The translations under genes were made by a program, and so were the position numbers. Shown here piece after piece: positions 61,221 through 64,000 of a DNA stretch of 64,000 nt (positions within the stretch are counted from its first letter, which is position 1; every line of letters begins with the position of its first letter). Source of the DNA: Brachypodium distachyon (taxonomy: Eukaryota > Streptophyta > Magnoliopsida > Poales > Poaceae). The stretch is taken from assembly GCF_000005505.3 (NCBI RefSeq), contig NC_016131.3, forward strand, positions 70,630,355-70,694,354, given 5' to 3'. The notes under the pieces are model-generated. The model searched no databases, was not told where the DNA came from, and saw nothing but the letters and a program-made list of their open reading frames with translations.

Positions 61221-62166
61221 TTAAACGCTTCAGTACAGTAGAATGTTGTGGCATTACTTTCAGCTGAACCACGTCATGCTCCTGCGCGGCCATCACAAAC
61301 CGGTGCCGATCACAAACAGAGACCATTGCACGTTGCATCCCTCCAGGAAGCTACTTTGCTACGCATGGAGATGCCAATCATCGCATGGGAAGAGGGCTAT
61401 TTGGGTGAGGAAGAACAACTTTACAGAATTGCATCCATGCAACACCAACATGAACTCAGCTAGGATACACAAAACCCATGCAACTATGTAGAATTCAAGT
61501 GCTAACTGGAGGGGTTAACATATCCTATATTCACAGTTTTTTAGGGTAGTTATTACCTAGGCTATGGAGGAAAAATGAAATGCATATTCATGGATTTTTG
61601 GGTAGTAACCTAGACTATGAAGGAAGAACGAAATGCATGCAGGAAGGATGGACAGTTGCTCCCCCTCAGATTCTGAGGGGCAGCTGCCAAGAAGACTTGC
61701 TCGCCACTTGCTGGTGCTCGGGGCCTATCAGCAATCAACCTGCAATAAGATTAAACAAGTCAAATCTCATTTCACGCTTCCAAGGCTAATTTGATTTTCG
61801 TAAACTTATCTAAAATGAAGATAGTATATGCTGCACCTATGTACTGTGGCAATTATAAAGACCAATTTCTGCCAGTTGAGGAAACAGAACTCAGTTCCAA
61901 ATGATCATATATCTACATGATGTCCAACCATTTAGGTGAAGGCCGATAGATTTCTCCGTCAGATTCAGTTCTCAGGTTGAAAAGAAAATTAGTTCTTTAA
62001 AGATTGAAAACCAGAAAAGAACAAAGTGTAGATCATGATGTCCAACCATTTAGGTGATGTCCAACCATTTAGGTGAAGGCCGATACATAACATGCCACAT
62101 TATAATCAGGAAAACAAAGGGAGATCATGAGTCAACCCAACAGAAGAATAAAGTTTTTCAAGTACC
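61221..62166. other. Intergenic / 3' flank of the SP1-like gene, with short repeats
   Basis: No gene. The 19-base phrase GATGTCCAACCATTTAGGT occurs at 61919, 62037 and 62056, the last two in tandem; the first and third continue as GAAGGCCGATA. Confidence 0.6.
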
Positions 62167-63567
62167 TCAAGAGTCATAAACCCTGAGCATGTATTGGATG
62201 TCTTGCCTGCAGACAGGACACAATGGTTCATTCATAAGCTCAACCCTTTTTGCGCAGTTGCAACAGCAGACAAGATGCCCACAAGGAACAAAAGCTGCCT
62301 TCCTTCTCTTCCTTAAGCATATCACACATAATTGCCCGTCTCCCATTTCACCAGGAAAGTCGTCGTCACTGCCATTTTCTCCAGTATCATCTTCATCGTC
62401 AGCCTGATGAAATCTTTGTTGAGCTTGTCTTGCCTCCCTGTGTTGTTTGACTTTCTCCCAGAACCTGCACCATTACAAAAATCAAATTATCCGCAACAAA
62501 CAAGACTGCGAATAAAATGGGATAGCTCATATGGAACCATAGCAGGGTAACGTTAAGTATCCAGTTGTAATTATCGCATTAACAATCAAGCATCAGTAAA
62601 TCAAACCTTCAGCGATGGTGAAAAATGCTACATTTGATACAAAGACAAGAAAAAAAATCAGCCAAACATTTCAGACCTCCGGTTTTCCACAAGTTATAAA
62701 AGGTACCTGTAAATGGCATGGCCCAGTAACCCAACTGACATAGTTCCAAGAGCAAAAGTAACCCAGAAGAGTGTTCTGGCACGTGAATCCAGCTCAGCTT
62801 CTATCTCACCCTTGGTCAGATCAGACCTGATTCAAGGCAAAGCGTTAGGAAAGCTGCAGAACACCATAATGTGCATGTTATCCTTATTCAAGAGGTATAT
62901 TGTAGCCATATAAACTATGGATGTTCTAGGATCCTGATGGCTACCAACAGTATAAAAATAATGCGAAAACATATGGTCAAATCATACTTACAAGAAAAAT
63001 GGAATCTCTGGGCAGGAGGTGATCTCAACATTTTGATTATTTACTCGACACAATCCTATTGCTGTAATCTCCTTTCCAATAGGTAGTATTTTTTCCTCAT
63101 CCAGTAATGCAATCTATACAACAAATAAACAAATGGCTATAGAAAGAAGTCCCCAACGTGAGCATTGCCTAGAAAATTATGTTTCAGTGTAGAAACCAAA
63201 GAACTTACCGGATAGCCATTGCCAACTATAGTCTGAAATAATGTATAAGAATTTTGCTCAACTGGGATAAGTTTATGATACACAGTTGTAAGAGGTAGTG
63301 ATTGCTGAACTGCTCCATCTAATTTCACATGGATCATTTCTGTTGATTTGTCAGAGGCAGAAGCAGGATCAACAAGAGCAAACGGAACCTTTCAAAAGGA
63401 AATTATAGTGAGATTTTAGGTAAAATCAGTATGAAAGCGTTAAGTGTACCAAGTAGATAGCATACCCATCTAAATGATGTTATAGTTTGCTCTTTCAATG
63501 ATTTAAAAAAGAGAGCATGCAGGTCAAAGGTCCATCCAAAGATGCCTCTCCATTCGCCGAACAAGCA
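62167..63567 (-). CDS. SP1/SPL2-like RING E3 ubiquitin ligase, C-terminal part
   Basis: Five exons: 63567-63466, 63388-63209, 63113-62992, 62826-62707, 62464-62167; 822 bases in phase giving the last 273 residues. The N-terminal exons must lie right of the window or are not recognisable here. The visible part holds a GIDE-type domain (CLFGEWRGIFGW, QQSLPLTTVYHKL, EEKILPIGKEITAIG), a transmembrane helix (LFWVTFALGTMSVGLLGHAIY) and a C-terminal C3HC4 RING finger (CVIC, then VPCGHLVCCCNCAKRV, then CPVC). This order matches plant SP1/SPL1/SPL2 and animal MUL1. SP1 works in the chloroplast outer envelope on import machinery; SPL2 is related. The remembered order fits SPL2 best, but a tree is needed. 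The tandem duplication at 63556-63854 overlaps the first visible splice acceptor. Confidence 0.88.
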
Positions 63568-63854
63568 CTACATGAATACAAAATCACATAACACCAGTTA
63601 GACATCTCTACAAGGAGATCATAATAGGTATTCCCTCCGATCCATATTAATTGTCTCAAATTTGCCCAAATATGGATGTATCTGTGCCTACAAAGTGTCT
63701 AGCTAAAAGTAACATTTCGACAATTAATATGGATCAGAGGGAGTACATCACAGTCTGTTCCAGTAGCCGAACAAGCACTACATGAGTATAGAATCACATA
63801 ACACCAGTTAGACATCTCTACAAGGAGATCATAATAGGTACATCACAGTCTGTT
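63556..63854. repeat. 89-bp tandem duplication spanning a splice acceptor
   Basis: The unit starting GCCGAACAAGCACTACATGA and ending CATCACAGTCTGTT occurs at 63556-63759 (split by a Stowaway) and at 63766-63854 (unbroken). The copies differ at only a few bases. The first 12 bases are the start of an SP1-like exon and the next ones are its acceptor, so the second copy carries a decoy acceptor. Confidence 0.85.
63631..63743. mobile_element. Stowaway MITE with its empty site preserved next door
   Basis: 113 bp, starting TTCCCTCCGATCCATATTAA and ending TTAATATGGATCAGAGGGAG, flanked by TA (63629-63630 and 63744-63745). The uninterrupted neighbour copy reads AATAGGTACATCACAG at the same place (about 63834-63846), showing the pre-insertion site with a single TA. 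Confidence 0.9.
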
Positions 63855-64000
63855 AAAAGAGCAATGCAAATCCGTAGGCAAAGTTTGGGGGCTAAGAAGT
63901 GTTACTCTACTTTTCATTCATAGCGATGAACCACGATAACAAAAAAGGGGATACTAGCAAATTAAAATGTTGAATCCACAGGGGTCCTAAAAGGCTAAAA
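63855..64000. other. Intron or upstream DNA of the SP1-like gene
   Basis: AT-rich, no further exon seen before the window ends. Confidence 0.4.

Noticed and set aside
1..64000. CRISPR arrays, bacterial operons, tRNA and rRNA genes
   Set aside because: The window is plant nuclear DNA. No regularly spaced direct repeats of CRISPR type were seen, and no tRNA or rRNA was recognised by eye. A tRNA scan was not possible here.

Overview
The window reads as nuclear DNA from a grass (Poaceae). The evidence is intron-rich genes with GT..AG junctions, very GC-rich first exons that fall to AT-richer downstream exons, Stowaway (TA target duplication, CTCCCTCCG ends) and Tourist-like (TTA duplication) MITEs, and a Tat-lineage Ty3/gypsy element carrying an antisense ORF. 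The species is not determined. Gene density in the right half (six genes in about 31 kb) fits a compact grass genome or a gene island.

Left third (1-20,200) is mostly mobile-element territory. Positions 1-8715 are the 3' part of a decayed Ty3/gypsy retrotransposon: RNase H, integrase, antisense ORF, hairpin-rich spacer, polypurine tract and 3' LTR. MITEs follow. Next comes a minus-strand gene (10776-13567) for a pseudokinase joined to a KEN/RNase L-like domain. Its last coding exon is split by a 566-bp solo LTR with a perfect 5-bp target duplication. A stretch with GC-rich, unrecognised sequence (14-18 kb) and an hAT element nested in a larger TIR-like element (18.4-20 kb) completes this part.

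The middle (20-40 kb) has two long, intact-looking minus-strand genes. One is an RLCK-VII kinase of the RIPK type (20245-24349, 5 exons, 439 aa). The other is a tubulin-tyrosine-ligase-like 12 protein (33178-39653, 15 exons, 872 aa). About 8 kb of near-empty intergenic DNA separates them, with a germin-like pseudogene fragment at 32.3-32.5 kb.

The right part (41-64 kb) is gene-dense. Three tandem plus-strand alpha/beta hydrolase paralogues (41741-44311, 46325-48270, 48641-50326) share intron positions and phases. They are followed by a convergent YGGT/YlmG chloroplast protein (50648-51708, minus), a complete 17-exon chloroplast copper P1B-ATPase of the PAA2/HMA8 type (53271-60166, 891 aa; nested Stowaways in intron 2), and the 3' part of an SP1/SPL2-like RING E3 ligase (62167-63567, minus, running off the right edge). 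A tandem duplication next to that last gene duplicates a splice acceptor and also preserves the empty site of a Stowaway insertion.

PAA2, YlmG and the SP1-like ligase are all families linked to the chloroplast, but no operon-like logic is expected or claimed. The best-supported unusual observation is the solo LTR that cuts the KEN-domain exon. All exon models were built by hand from splice signals, reading-frame continuity and remembered family patterns; no alignment or transcript data were available.
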